Origin: Xanthomonas arboricola pv. juglandis
GTDB lineage: Bacteria; Pseudomonadota; Gammaproteobacteria; Xanthomonadales; Xanthomonadaceae
Assembly (NCBI RefSeq): GCF_001013475.1
Contig: NZ_JZEF01000002.1
Location: forward strand, 1,219,655-1,283,654
DNA: 64,000 nucleotides
Direction of reading: 5' to 3'
The translations under genes were made by a program, and so were the position numbers. Below the pieces are notes generated by a model, which made no database searches, had not been told where the DNA came from, and saw nothing but the letters and a program-made list of their open reading frames with translations. Shown in pieces: positions 42,662 through 50,680 of this stretch; within the stretch, counting starts at the first letter, position 1; the number at the start of each line of letters is the position of its first letter.

Positions 42662-43221
42662 AGGAAATCCTCGAACTGTTTTTGCAACGCGTCGCGCGCA
42701 CGCGACAGGTGGGTTTTGACCGAGCCTTCCGAGCAGCCCATCGCCTTGGCGGTGGTGGCCACGTCCAGGTCTTCCAGCACGCGCAGCGTGAACGCTTCGC
42801 GCTGGCGCGCCGGCAGGTTGCGCAAGGCCTCGACCAGCCGTTGGTAGGCCTGTTGATGCTGTTGTTCGTCCACCGGGCCGGTGCCGGGGTCGGCCCAGTC
42901 GATGGTGCCTTCGTCGTCGGCGCGTTCGGCCGGCGCCCAGAACTTCAGGCGGAAGCTGCGCCGGCGCTGCAGGTCGATGATGCGGCTGCGCAGGATGCTC
43001 CAGAACAACGGCGTCCATTCGGTGGCCGGGCGCTCGCGGTAGCCGAGCAGCTTCACCATGGCGTCCTGCACGGCGTCCAGCGCATCTTCGCGGTGACGCA
43101 GGCCGGCTTCGGCAAAGCGGAACGCACGCGGGCCGATGCCGGCCAGGAAGGCGTCCAGCGAAACCGGCGCGGTGGCGGCCGGTGCGGCAGGTTGCGGATC
43201 GAAAGGGGTTCCCACCAGCAC
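42658..43221 (-). CDS. ECF-type RNA polymerase sigma factor
   Basis: A 187-residue sigma-70 family factor with only regions 2 and 4. Region 2: FRFAEAGLRHREDALDAVQDAMVKLLGY and ILRSRIIDLQRRRSF (the -10 binding helix); region 4: LRNLPARQREAFTLRVLED and CSEGSVKTHLSRARDAL (-35 recognition). A GTG at 43221 (with GGAAG upstream) or 43215 is the likely start, since no ATG with a fit exists. First gene of a three-gene operon followed by a TM protein and DUF3106. The target regulon cannot be told. Confidence 0.85.
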   Translation of the reverse strand: MLVGTPFDPQPAAPAATAPVSLDAFLAGIGPRAFRFAEAGLRHREDALDAVQDAMVKLLGYRERPATEWTPLFWSILRSRIIDLQRRRSFRLKFWAPAERADDEGTIDWADPGTGPVDEQQHQQAYQRLVEALRNLPARQREAFTLRVLEDLDVATTAKAMGCSEGSVKTHLSRARDALQKQFEDFL

Positions 43222-43344
43222 AGCGTAGCTTCCGCGGAGACGATACGACGTCAACGGGCGAGTGCCGATTCGGTTGACACGCGCCCGGGCGCGCACGGCG
43301 TGGGTATGATCGGCGGGCCGCACCGGCCAGTGGAGCGAACGACG

Positions 43345-43650
43345 ATGAGCGACGGATTCGTAGCGCTGTACATCTTCATGCTGGCGGCCATCGCCGGCCA
43401 CGTGATCATCTCGCGGGTGCCGGTGATCCTGCATACCCCGCTGATGTCCGGCTCCAACTTCATCCACGGCATCGTGCTGATCGGCGCGATGGTGGTGTTG
43501 GGGCATGCCGATACCACGCTGGAAAAGGCGCTGGGATTTGTCGCAGTGGTGCTGGGTGCTGGCAATGCGGCCGGTGGTTATGTGGTGACCGAGCGGATGC
43601 TGGACATGTTCAAGTCCAGCAAGAAGCCGTCGGGCGGGGACGCGCCATGA
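43345..43650 (+). CDS. pntA2: NAD(P) transhydrogenase alpha subunit, part 2
   Basis: A 101-residue membrane domain protein with three hydrophobic helices (DGFVALYIFMLAAIAGHVII, GIVLIGAMVVLG, and one near the C-terminus) that form part of the proton channel. It begins at 43345, right after a 123-base spacer shared with the divergent sigma gene, and overlaps pntB by ATGA. It is separated from part 1 (40559-41650). Family assignment follows from the sequence and its link to pntB. Confidence 0.93.
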   Translation: MSDGFVALYIFMLAAIAGHVIISRVPVILHTPLMSGSNFIHGIVLIGAMVVLGHADTTLEKALGFVAVVLGAGNAAGGYVVTERMLDMFKSSKKPSGGDAP

Positions 43651-45104
43651 ACGTCTCCACTGCCGAGCTGCTGGCATGGCTGGTGAAGTCCAGCTATCTG
43701 GTCGCGGCGACCTTGTTCCTGCTCGGGCTGCAGCGCATGGCGTCGCCGCTGACCGCGCGCAGCGGCATCCGCTGGGCCGGGCTGGGCATGCTGATCGCCA
43801 CGGTGGCGACATTCTTCCTGCCCGAGCTGCATAACGTGCCGCTGATCCTGGCCGCGCTGGCGATCGGTACCGGGGTGGCGTGGTGGTCGGCCAGGAAGGT
43901 CGCCATCACCGACATGCCGCAGATGGTGGCCTTGTACAACGGCATGGGCGGCGGCTCGGCGGCGGCGATCGGGGCGGTGGAGTTGCTGCGCTTTGCCTTT
44001 TTCGCCAACCGCGACACTACCCACTGGAGCGCCCAGGCGATCGCCGAACTGGCGGCGCGGCGGCCGGACACCACCACGGTGGTGCTGGCAGTGGTCGGCT
44101 CGGCGATCGGCGCGGTGTCGCTGTCCGGGTCGATCGTGGCCTGGGCCAAGCTGGATGGCCGGCTCGACCGTCGGGTGACCTTCGCGGGCCAGCAGGCCTT
44201 CAATCTGCTGGTGGCACTGGCGGTGCTGGTGCTCGGCATCTGGGCCGCCAGCAGCCTGCAGCCGCTGGCGATCATCGCCTTCTTCGTGGTGGCGCTGGCG
44301 CTGGGCGTGTTGATGACGCTGCCGATCGGCGGTGCCGACATGCCGGTGGTGATCTCGCTGTACAACGCATTCACCGGCCTGGCGGTGGCTTTCGAAGGCT
44401 ATGTGCTGGGCAACGAGGCGCTGATCATCGCCGGCATGATGGTCGGCGCGGCCGGCATCCTGCTGACGCGCCTGATGGCCAAGGCGATGAACCGGCCGAT
44501 CAGCGGCGTGCTGTTTTCCAACTTCGGCGGCGGCGGGCAGGCGCAGGAGATCGCCGGGGCGCAGAAGCCGATCGAGGCCGGCGACGTGGCGGCGATGATG
44601 GCGTTCGCCGAGCGGGTGGTGATCGTGCCCGGCTACGGCATGGCGGTGGCACAGGCGCAGCACAAGATCTGGGAGCTGGCGCAGCGGCTGATCGCGCGCG
44701 GGGTCAAGGTGAAGTTTGCAATCCACCCGGTTGCCGGGCGCATGCCCGGGCACATGAACGTGCTGCTGGCCGAAGCCGGCGTGCCCTACGACCTGATCGC
44801 CGACATGGACGACATCAACCCCGAGTTCGCCAGCACCGACGTGTCGCTGGTGATCGGCGCCAACGACGTGGTCAACCCGGTGGCCAGGACCGATCCGGCC
44901 AGCCCGATCTACGGCATGCCGATCCTGGACGTGGTCAATTCGAAGAACACGGTAGTGATCAAGCGCGGCAAGGGCACCGGCTTTGCCGGCATCGAGAATG
45001 CGCTGTTCTACGCCGACAACACCCGCATGCTGTACGGCGATGGCGCGGAAGCGGCCGGCGCGCTGGTCAGCGAGCTGAAGGCGCTGGACGGGGGCGGGCA
45101 CTGA
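43647..45104 (+). CDS. pntB: NAD(P) transhydrogenase beta subunit
   Basis: A 485-residue integral membrane protein: about nine transmembrane helices in the first 280 residues (proton channel), then domain III, which binds NADP(H), with VVIVPGYGMAVAQAQHKIWELAQ, HPVAGRMPGHMNVLLAEAGV and a DINPEFASTDVSLVIGAND strand. It couples hydride transfer from NADH to NADP+ to proton entry, supplying NADPH that peroxide defence also needs. Starts within the pntA2 stop (ATGA). Confidence 0.95.
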   Translation: MNVSTAELLAWLVKSSYLVAATLFLLGLQRMASPLTARSGIRWAGLGMLIATVATFFLPELHNVPLILAALAIGTGVAWWSARKVAITDMPQMVALYNGMGGGSAAAIGAVELLRFAFFANRDTTHWSAQAIAELAARRPDTTTVVLAVVGSAIGAVSLSGSIVAWAKLDGRLDRRVTFAGQQAFNLLVALAVLVLGIWAASSLQPLAIIAFFVVALALGVLMTLPIGGADMPVVISLYNAFTGLAVAFEGYVLGNEALIIAGMMVGAAGILLTRLMAKAMNRPISGVLFSNFGGGGQAQEIAGAQKPIEAGDVAAMMAFAERVVIVPGYGMAVAQAQHKIWELAQRLIARGVKVKFAIHPVAGRMPGHMNVLLAEAGVPYDLIADMDDINPEFASTDVSLVIGANDVVNPVARTDPASPIYGMPILDVVNSKNTVVIKRGKGTGFAGIENALFYADNTRMLYGDGAEAAGALVSELKALDGGGH

Positions 45105-45378
45105 GAGGTTGTGCGGCTGACTTGGCGGATGAATTTGCGAAGCTGCTTGGTCGAGGGGGGCGGTGTCCTCGCTGCCAGTTCCTTGCAGCTGAGCCGCAGA
45201 TCGGCTGCTTCACGAACGCTCTATCCGCACTATCCGGCCAGTCTTATCAGCCAGCCCGAAACAAGCCACCGAGCTTTTGAGTCACAGCAGTGCTTAGTGA
45301 CAGTCAAACGCTCGGCTCTTCGAGTGCGCGGTGCCCTCAGCGCTTGCAGGACACGCCGTGAATCCGTCCATGGAGGCT

Positions 45379-45404
45379 CCTTGGCGGCATTCATGCCGCC
45401 AAGG
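45379..45404. repeat. Perfect hairpin, core of repeat element
   Basis: CCTTGGCGGCAT and ATGCCGCCAAGG form a perfect 12-bp palindrome around TC. The same GGCAT-NN-ATGCC centre occurs in the hairpin at 45659. Confidence 0.85.
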
Positions 45405-45658
45405 GTCCCGCAACCGGCAAGGACACCGCACCAGGAAGTTGGTCGGTGGTCAGTTGCAAAACTGCTTTCGGTTGCGAGTCTTGCTCTTGGGAAGCTAAAA
45501 AGTTTGCAGGTTGCTTTGTTGAGCCGCTGCCGGTTACTCGGCTTGCGCTTGGGAAACCCGATCGAACGCACGATGATCCGAACAGTGCACACCATGCATT
45601 GCTTGCACCAGCGCACCGACCATCTCGCTTGGTCCTTGCCCGCCCACCGTCGCGGGAC

Positions 45659-45684
45659 CTTACGCGGCATGGATGCCGCGTAAG
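45659..45684. repeat. Perfect hairpin, core of repeat copy 1
   Basis: CTTACGCGGCAT and ATGCCGCGTAAG form a perfect 12-bp palindrome around GG, embedded within the larger inverted arms described for the region. Confidence 0.85.
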
Positions 45685-46059
45685 AGCCTACATGGACGTA
45701 CTTGCGGCGTGTCCTGCGAGGGTGGGCCGGCAAGGGCCTTGCAGCAAACTCACAGCGTCAAGGACACCGCACCAGAGAGTTAGTTGACTGTTTTTACTGA
45801 GAGCTATGCACACCGACCATCTCGACTGGTCCTTGCCCGCCCACCGTCGCGTAAGAGCCTACAGGGACGTACTTGTGGCGTGTCCCGCGATGGTGGGCGG
45901 GCAAGGGCCCCCCGCAGCCAAGCCGCAGAACTCCCCGGATATCGCTGCGTCAGGAAAATAAAGCGCCAGCGCTAAGCAGGAGCGGCGTGACTAGAGCTGT
46001 GCACATGAAGCACCAGCTTCAACGGATGCCTATTGGCAGCCGTTGCGAACGCGTCCGAC

Positions 46060-46479
46060 TCAGCGCGCCGCCCACCACGCCAGGATCAGCGCGGCGGCAT
46101 AGCACAGCAGGTCGAAGCCGTTGTTGGCCAGTTGCAGCAGGGTCCAGGCCAGCCCGGTGCCCATCTTCTGTGCCGAGGTCCACGGGTCCAGGCCCAGTGC
46201 GTTACCCAGCTGCGCCGAGGCGATGCCCCAGTTGGCGCCGACGATGATCAGCGCGGTCGCCACGACCGCGATGCCGATGCGCAAGGGACCGGCGCCCAGC
46301 GTGCCCAGGCGCAGCATCCAGACGATTTCCAGCGCCACCAGCACCGCCATCCAGCCGGCCTGGTTGCCCAGCGCGAGCGCGATCAGCATCCAGGCGATCA
46401 GGGCGGTGACGCATCCCAGCAGCAGGAGCGGGGGCCAGAGCCAGTGGGCGGTTCTGGCGGACGCGGTGGTAGGCGGCAT
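46060..46479 (-). CDS. Four-helix membrane protein
   Basis: A 139-residue hydrophobic protein with about four transmembrane segments (LWPPLLLLGCVTALIAWMLI, WMAVLVALEIVWML, LRIGIAVVATALIIVGANW, WTLLQLANNGFDLLCYAAAL). AGGAG lies at an ideal distance from the ATG at 46479. I do not recognise the family. It is divergent from sufT with a 174-base shared promoter region, and beyond it lies the palindromic repeat region. Location: inner membrane. Confidence 0.75.
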   Translation of the reverse strand: MPPTTASARTAHWLWPPLLLLGCVTALIAWMLIALALGNQAGWMAVLVALEIVWMLRLGTLGAGPLRIGIAVVATALIIVGANWGIASAQLGNALGLDPWTSAQKMGTGLAWTLLQLANNGFDLLCYAAALILAWWAAR

Positions 46480-46653
46480 TGGAGCTCCTGACAGTGCGCA
46501 CATGATAAAGCGCGCGATGTACTTTGCGCGGTGATGGACGCGCCGATGGAATGCAGCGTCGTCGCCGGCTCCATCCCGCAACGGCAGCGGCCTTGCCGTG
46601 GTCGGCTAGAATGGCGGACTTGCGCGCATCCGCCGCGGCCCCATATCCAGCCC

Positions 46654-47208
46654 ATGTACTCCCGTAGCAGCGAACCCGTCCAGTTCGAACGCGATTGCGA
46701 TGCCGTCATGGTGCCGCAGGGCGATTCGGTGACCCTGCCCGCAGGCAGTTACGGCTATATCACCCAGGCGCTGGGTGGCAGCTATACGGTCTTTGTCGAA
46801 GGCAACCTGTTCCGCATTGCCGGCAAGGATGGCGATGCGATCGGCAAGGAGGCCCCGCCGGGGCTGGAACTGCCCGCCGATGCCAGCGACGAAGAGGTGG
46901 AGGCACTGGTGTGGCAGCAGCTGCGCACCTGCTTCGACCCCGAGATCCCGTTCAACATCGTCGATCTGGGCCTGGTCTACGAGGCGGTGGTCAGCCATCG
47001 CGAGGAAGACGATCAGCGCCGGGTGGACGTCAAGATGACCCTCACCGCGCCCGGTTGCGGCATGGGCGAGATCCTGGTCGACGACGTGCGCAGCAAGGTG
47101 GAGATGATTCCGACCATTGCCGAGGCCGACGTCGAGCTGGTCTTCGACCCGCCGTGGGGCCGGCATATGATGTCCGAAGCAGCCCGTCTCGAGACCGGCA
47201 TGCTCTGA
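46654..47208 (+). CDS. sufT: SufT-type Fe-S cluster maturation protein
   Basis: A 184-residue DUF59/MIP18 protein. The N-terminal half is the SufT-specific part (CDAVMVPQGDSVTLPAGSYGY); the C-terminal half is DUF59 with VWQQLRTCFDPEIPFNIVDLGLVYE and the conserved cysteine in LTAPGCGMGEILVDDV, ending VFDPPWGRHMMSEAARLETGM. SufT aids cluster assembly or transfer to client proteins. It starts at 46654. It is 64 bases upstream of ilvE, and may be cotranscribed. Suf genes themselves are not here. Confidence 0.88.
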   Translation: MYSRSSEPVQFERDCDAVMVPQGDSVTLPAGSYGYITQALGGSYTVFVEGNLFRIAGKDGDAIGKEAPPGLELPADASDEEVEALVWQQLRTCFDPEIPFNIVDLGLVYEAVVSHREEDDQRRVDVKMTLTAPGCGMGEILVDDVRSKVEMIPTIAEADVELVFDPPWGRHMMSEAARLETGML

Positions 47209-47272
47209 TCGTCAGGCGCCATGTCCAAGAGGTGGCGCCGCGTCCTTTCGCCCGCCATACAGGAATCTTCCG

Positions 47273-48358
47273 GTGTCCGTGTCCTTCGCTTCCACCCGTT
47301 CCCCGTCGCCGCGCAGTGCCGACGAGCTGTCTGTGATCCTGGCCGCGCCCGGCTTCGGGCTGCATTTCACCGACCATATGGTCGCCATTTCCTGGACCAA
47401 CGAGCTCGGTTGGCATGACGCGCAGGTGCGCGCCTATGGCCCGCTGCAGCTGGATCCGGCCGCCTCGGTGCTGCATTACGGCCAGGAGATCTTCGAAGGC
47501 ATCAAGGCCTACCGGCATGCCGACGGTTCGATCTGGACCTTCCGCCCGCAGGCCAATGGCGAGCGCCTGCAGCGCTCGGCGCGCAGGCTGGCGTTGCCGG
47601 AACTGCCGGTCGACCTGTTTGTCGAATCGCTGCGCCAGCTGGTGGCGGTGGATGCCAGTTGGGTCCCGTCGGCCCCGGAAACCAGCCTGTATTTCCGTCC
47701 GTTCATGATCGCCGACGAGGCGTTCCTGGGCGTGCGTGCCGCGCACAAGGCCTCTTACTACGTCATCGCAAGCCCCGCCGGTCCGTATTTCGCCAAGGGC
47801 GTGGCGCCGGTGTCGATCTGGTTGTCCACCGAATACGCACGTGCGGCCAAGGGCGGCACCGGTGCGGCCAAGTGCGGCGGCAACTACGCCGCCTCGCTGC
47901 TGCCGCAGCAGAAGGCCTATGCACAGGGCTGCTCGCAGGTGCTGTTCCTGGACCCGGTGGAAGGCAAGTACATCGAAGAACTGGGCGGCATGAACGTGTT
48001 CCTGGTCTACAAGGACGGCACGCTGGTGACGCCGGAACTGTCCGGCAGCATCCTGGAGGGCATCACCCGCGACAGCATCCTGCAACTGGCCCGCGATCGC
48101 GGCATGCAGGTGATCGAGCGCAAGGTCGCCATCGATGAGTGGAAGCAGGGCGTGGCGTCGGGCGAGATCACCGAGGTGTTCGCCTGCGGTACCGCTGCCG
48201 TGGTCACCCCGATCGGCGAGCTGAAGGGCGATGGCTTTGCGGTCGGCGACCTGTCCGCCCCGGCCGGCGAGGTGACCATGTCGCTGCGCCAGGAGCTGAC
48301 CGACATCCAGTACGGGCGCGTCCCGGACCGCCACGGTTGGCTGGCGCGCCTGTCCTGA
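47273..48358 (+). CDS. ilvE: Branched-chain amino acid aminotransferase
   Basis: A PLP-dependent class IV aminotransferase (361 residues) that makes leucine, isoleucine and valine from keto acids. The longer BCAT form resembles eukaryotic and actinobacterial enzymes: DHMVAISWTNELGWHDAQVR, LHYGQEIFEGIKAYR, LYFRPFMIADEAFLGV, the PLP lysine in GGTGAAKCGGNYAAS and EELGGMNVFLV, EVFACGTAAVVTPIGEL. The start is GTG at 47273, chosen because the family starts here and no ATG with similarity is near. Followed by a strong terminator. Confidence 0.95.
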   Translation: MSVSFASTRSPSPRSADELSVILAAPGFGLHFTDHMVAISWTNELGWHDAQVRAYGPLQLDPAASVLHYGQEIFEGIKAYRHADGSIWTFRPQANGERLQRSARRLALPELPVDLFVESLRQLVAVDASWVPSAPETSLYFRPFMIADEAFLGVRAAHKASYYVIASPAGPYFAKGVAPVSIWLSTEYARAAKGGTGAAKCGGNYAASLLPQQKAYAQGCSQVLFLDPVEGKYIEELGGMNVFLVYKDGTLVTPELSGSILEGITRDSILQLARDRGMQVIERKVAIDEWKQGVASGEITEVFACGTAAVVTPIGELKGDGFAVGDLSAPAGEVTMSLRQELTDIQYGRVPDRHGWLARLS

Positions 48359-48673
48359 GCCAAGACATTGCGTCAAAAAAGGCCTCTGCGCGGTCGCGCA
48401 GGGGCCTTTTTTTTGGGCGCAGCGCAGCAGGTATGTGGCAACGCATGTCCGAATGTGTCGTCAACTGACTGAACGGTGCTGTACGGTGTCACAAAACTGA
48501 TATTTAATTTATGGAAAGTTCGAAATTCTTATTTTCCATTCTGGTTGTAGTGCGGTAGGTTCGCTGAACGGATCGATAACAGGGGATCGGTCCGGGACCT
48601 CGGTGCTGACCTATGGAAGGCGGCACCGGCTACCACCGCTCCGGCGGTTCTCTTTGATCTAGAAGGGAATTCG
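48359..48673 (+). promoter_or_regulatory. 315-base gap: ilvE terminator and AT-rich upstream region of the first protease
   Basis: After the terminator (48381-48414) the sequence turns unusually AT-rich at about 48490-48545 (GATATTTAATTTATGGAAAG and TTCTTATTTTCC), atypical of this genome and likely promoter DNA. TCACA (48489-48493) with an imperfect partner resembles a half-site for Clp, the Xanthomonas Crp-like activator of extracellular enzyme genes; this match is weak. No gene is present. Confidence 0.45.
48381..48414 (+). terminator. Strong intrinsic terminator after ilvE
   Basis: GGCCTCTGCGC and GCGCAGGGGCC pair over 11 bp (one T-G) around GGTC, followed by eight T; on the other strand six A precede the stem, so it is potentially bidirectional. 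Confidence 0.92.
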
Positions 48674-50419
48674 ATGTCGAACGAGTCTTTCCGCAAGTGC
48701 CCCCGCGCACTGACCATCCTGGGCGCAGCTGCGCTGACCTCGTTGTTGCTGGCAACCCCGGCCTTTGCCGGCGAGGTGTATCTGGATGGCCTGGCCACCG
48801 CCCAAACCCACCAGAAATTCATCGTGACCTACAAGGACGGCAGCACCGCGCTGGCCAGTCCAACCGCGTTGAGCACCTCGCTGCGCACCGCCGCGCGCGC
48901 TGTTCCGGCCAAGGCCGGCAAGGCGCTGGGCCTGAATTCGGTGCGCCGCCTGGCGCTGGGACCGGAGCTGGTCAAGGCCGACCGCGCACTCGACCGCGCC
49001 GAAGCCGAAACCCTGATGCGCCAGCTGGCCTCCGACCCCAACGTGCAGAGCGTGGAAGTCGACCAGATCCTGCACGCCACGCTGACCCCGAACGACACCC
49101 GCCTGTCCGAGCAATGGGCCTTCGGCACCACCAATGCCGGCCTCAATATCCGCCCGGCCTGGGACAAGGCCACCGGCGCCAATGTGGTGGTGGCGGTGAT
49201 CGACACCGGCATCACCACCCATGCCGATCTCAACGCCAACATCCTGCCGGGTTACGACTTCATCAGCGATGCCGCCACGGCGCGCGATGGCAACGGGCGC
49301 GACAGCAATCCCGCCGACGAAGGCGACTGGTACGCCGCCAATGAGTGCGGCACCGGCATTCCCGCCGCCAATTCCAGCTGGCATGGCACCCATGTGGCCG
49401 GCACGGTGGCCGCGGTGACCAACAACACCACCGGCGTGGCGGGCACGGCCTACAACGCCAAGGTCGTGCCGGTGCGCGTACTCGGCAAGTGCGGCGGCTC
49501 GCTGTCGGATATCGCCGACGCCATCATCTGGGCCTCCGGCGGCAGCGTCAGCGGCATTCCGGCCAATGCCAATCCGGCCGAGGTGATCAACATGTCGCTC
49601 GGCGGCCGCGGTACCTGCTCGACAACCATGCAGAACGCGATCAGCGGTGCGGTCTCGCGCGGCACCACGGTGGTGGTGGCGGCAGGCAACGATTCTGCCA
49701 ACGTGTCCGGTTCGCTGCCGGCCAACTGCGCCAACGTGATCGCGGTGGCAGCCACCACCTCGGCCGGCGCCAAGGCCAGCTATTCCAACTTCGGCACCGG
49801 GATCGACGTGTCGGCGCCGGGCTCGGCGATCCTGTCCACGCTCAACAGCGGCACCACCACCCCGGGCAGCGCCAGCTACGCGTCCTACAACGGCACCTCG
49901 ATGGCGGCGCCGCATGTGGCCGGCGTGGTCGCGCTGGTGCAGTCGGTCGCGCCGAGCGCACTTACCCCGGCCGCCGTGGAAACCCTGTTGAAGAACACCG
50001 CACGTGCGCTGCCGGGCGCCTGCTCGGGCGGCTGCGGCGCCGGCATCGTCAATGCCGATGCGGCGGTGACTGCCGCCATCAGTGGCAGCAATGGCGGCGG
50101 CGGTGGCGGCACCGGCAACACCCTGACCAACGGCACGCCGGTCACCGGACTGGGCGCGGCCACGGGTGCGGAGCTGAACTACACCATCGCAGTGCCGGCC
50201 GGTAGCGGCACGCTGACCGTGGCGATCAGCGGCGGCAGCGGCGATGCAGACCTGTACGTGCGTGCCGGCAGTGCGCCGACCGACACCACCTACACCTGCC
50301 GTCCGTACCGCAGCGGCAATGCCGAGACCTGCAGCATCAGCGCGCCGTCTGGCACTTACTACGTGCGCGTCAAGGCGTACAGCACGTTCTCCGGCGTGAC
50401 CTTGCGCGCCAGCTACTGA
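48674..50419 (+). CDS. Secreted subtilisin-like protease 1 with PPC domain
   Basis: A 581-residue S8 serine protease with a signal peptide (cleavage about residue 32, AFAG), an N-terminal pro-region (about 33-140, inhibitor-type I9 fold), catalytic domain with D177 (VIDTG), H237 (HGTHVAG), oxyanion N339 (AAGN) and S409 (GTSMAAPH), four or more cysteines for disulfides, and after a Gly-rich linker (about residues 475-485) a C-terminal PPC-type beta domain. Likely exported by Sec then type II secretion as major extracellular protease, a virulence factor in plants; it corresponds in type to PrtA. First of three tandem paralogues. Confidence 0.93.
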   Translation: MSNESFRKCPRALTILGAAALTSLLLATPAFAGEVYLDGLATAQTHQKFIVTYKDGSTALASPTALSTSLRTAARAVPAKAGKALGLNSVRRLALGPELVKADRALDRAEAETLMRQLASDPNVQSVEVDQILHATLTPNDTRLSEQWAFGTTNAGLNIRPAWDKATGANVVVAVIDTGITTHADLNANILPGYDFISDAATARDGNGRDSNPADEGDWYAANECGTGIPAANSSWHGTHVAGTVAAVTNNTTGVAGTAYNAKVVPVRVLGKCGGSLSDIADAIIWASGGSVSGIPANANPAEVINMSLGGRGTCSTTMQNAISGAVSRGTTVVVAAGNDSANVSGSLPANCANVIAVAATTSAGAKASYSNFGTGIDVSAPGSAILSTLNSGTTTPGSASYASYNGTSMAAPHVAGVVALVQSVAPSALTPAAVETLLKNTARALPGACSGGCGAGIVNADAAVTAAISGSNGGGGGGTGNTLTNGTPVTGLGAATGAELNYTIAVPAGSGTLTVAISGGSGDADLYVRAGSAPTDTTYTCRPYRSGNAETCSISAPSGTYYVRVKAYSTFSGVTLRASY

Positions 50420-50424
50420 GGCAC

Positions 50425-50460
50425 GTCGGCACTGCCTGGCCCCGGCCGGGCAGTGCCGAC
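50425..50460 (+). terminator. Terminator hairpin after protease 1
   Basis: GTCGGCACTGCC and the complementary GGCAGTGCCGAC form a 12-bp perfect stem around a 12-base GC-rich loop, 5 bases after the stop codon. No T run. Confidence 0.65.
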
Positions 50461-50680
50461 CCGCTGCAGCAGATCCGCTTCACCCCATCAGCGACGTATC
50501 GCCCACGTCTGCCGCATCGGCAGGCGCCGGCGGTGTGTTGCCGCTCGACCGGAATGGACATCGGTCAGTCGTCTCGCCGGGCGCCCGCGCCCGTGCACTG
50601 CCTGACCCGATCCGCAGCACGTGGAGCCGGTTCGGCCATCTCGCCGCAACTGCGGCACCCTCTCAAATAAGGAACGATCG

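Larger units (their letters stand above)
45105..46059. repeat. 955-base gene-free region of palindromic repeats
   Basis: No frame here is protein-like despite long open frames. It contains at least two imperfect copies of a palindromic element: copy 1 about 45614-45742 (CACCGACCATCTCG at 45614, then CCTTGCCCGCCCACCGTCGCG, a core hairpin, and an inverted GTGGGCCGGCAAGGGCC) and copy 2 about 45811-45911 (CACCGACCATCTCG at 45811, same outer arms but lacking the core). A third fragment near 45360-45445 carries a related hairpin and AAGGACACCGCACCAGG, repeated at 45759. Confidence 0.75.

Noticed and set aside
45111-45683. Open frames in the repeat-rich region (both strands)
   Set aside because: They span perfect palindromes and repeated arms, have no ribosome site, and lack protein-like composition.
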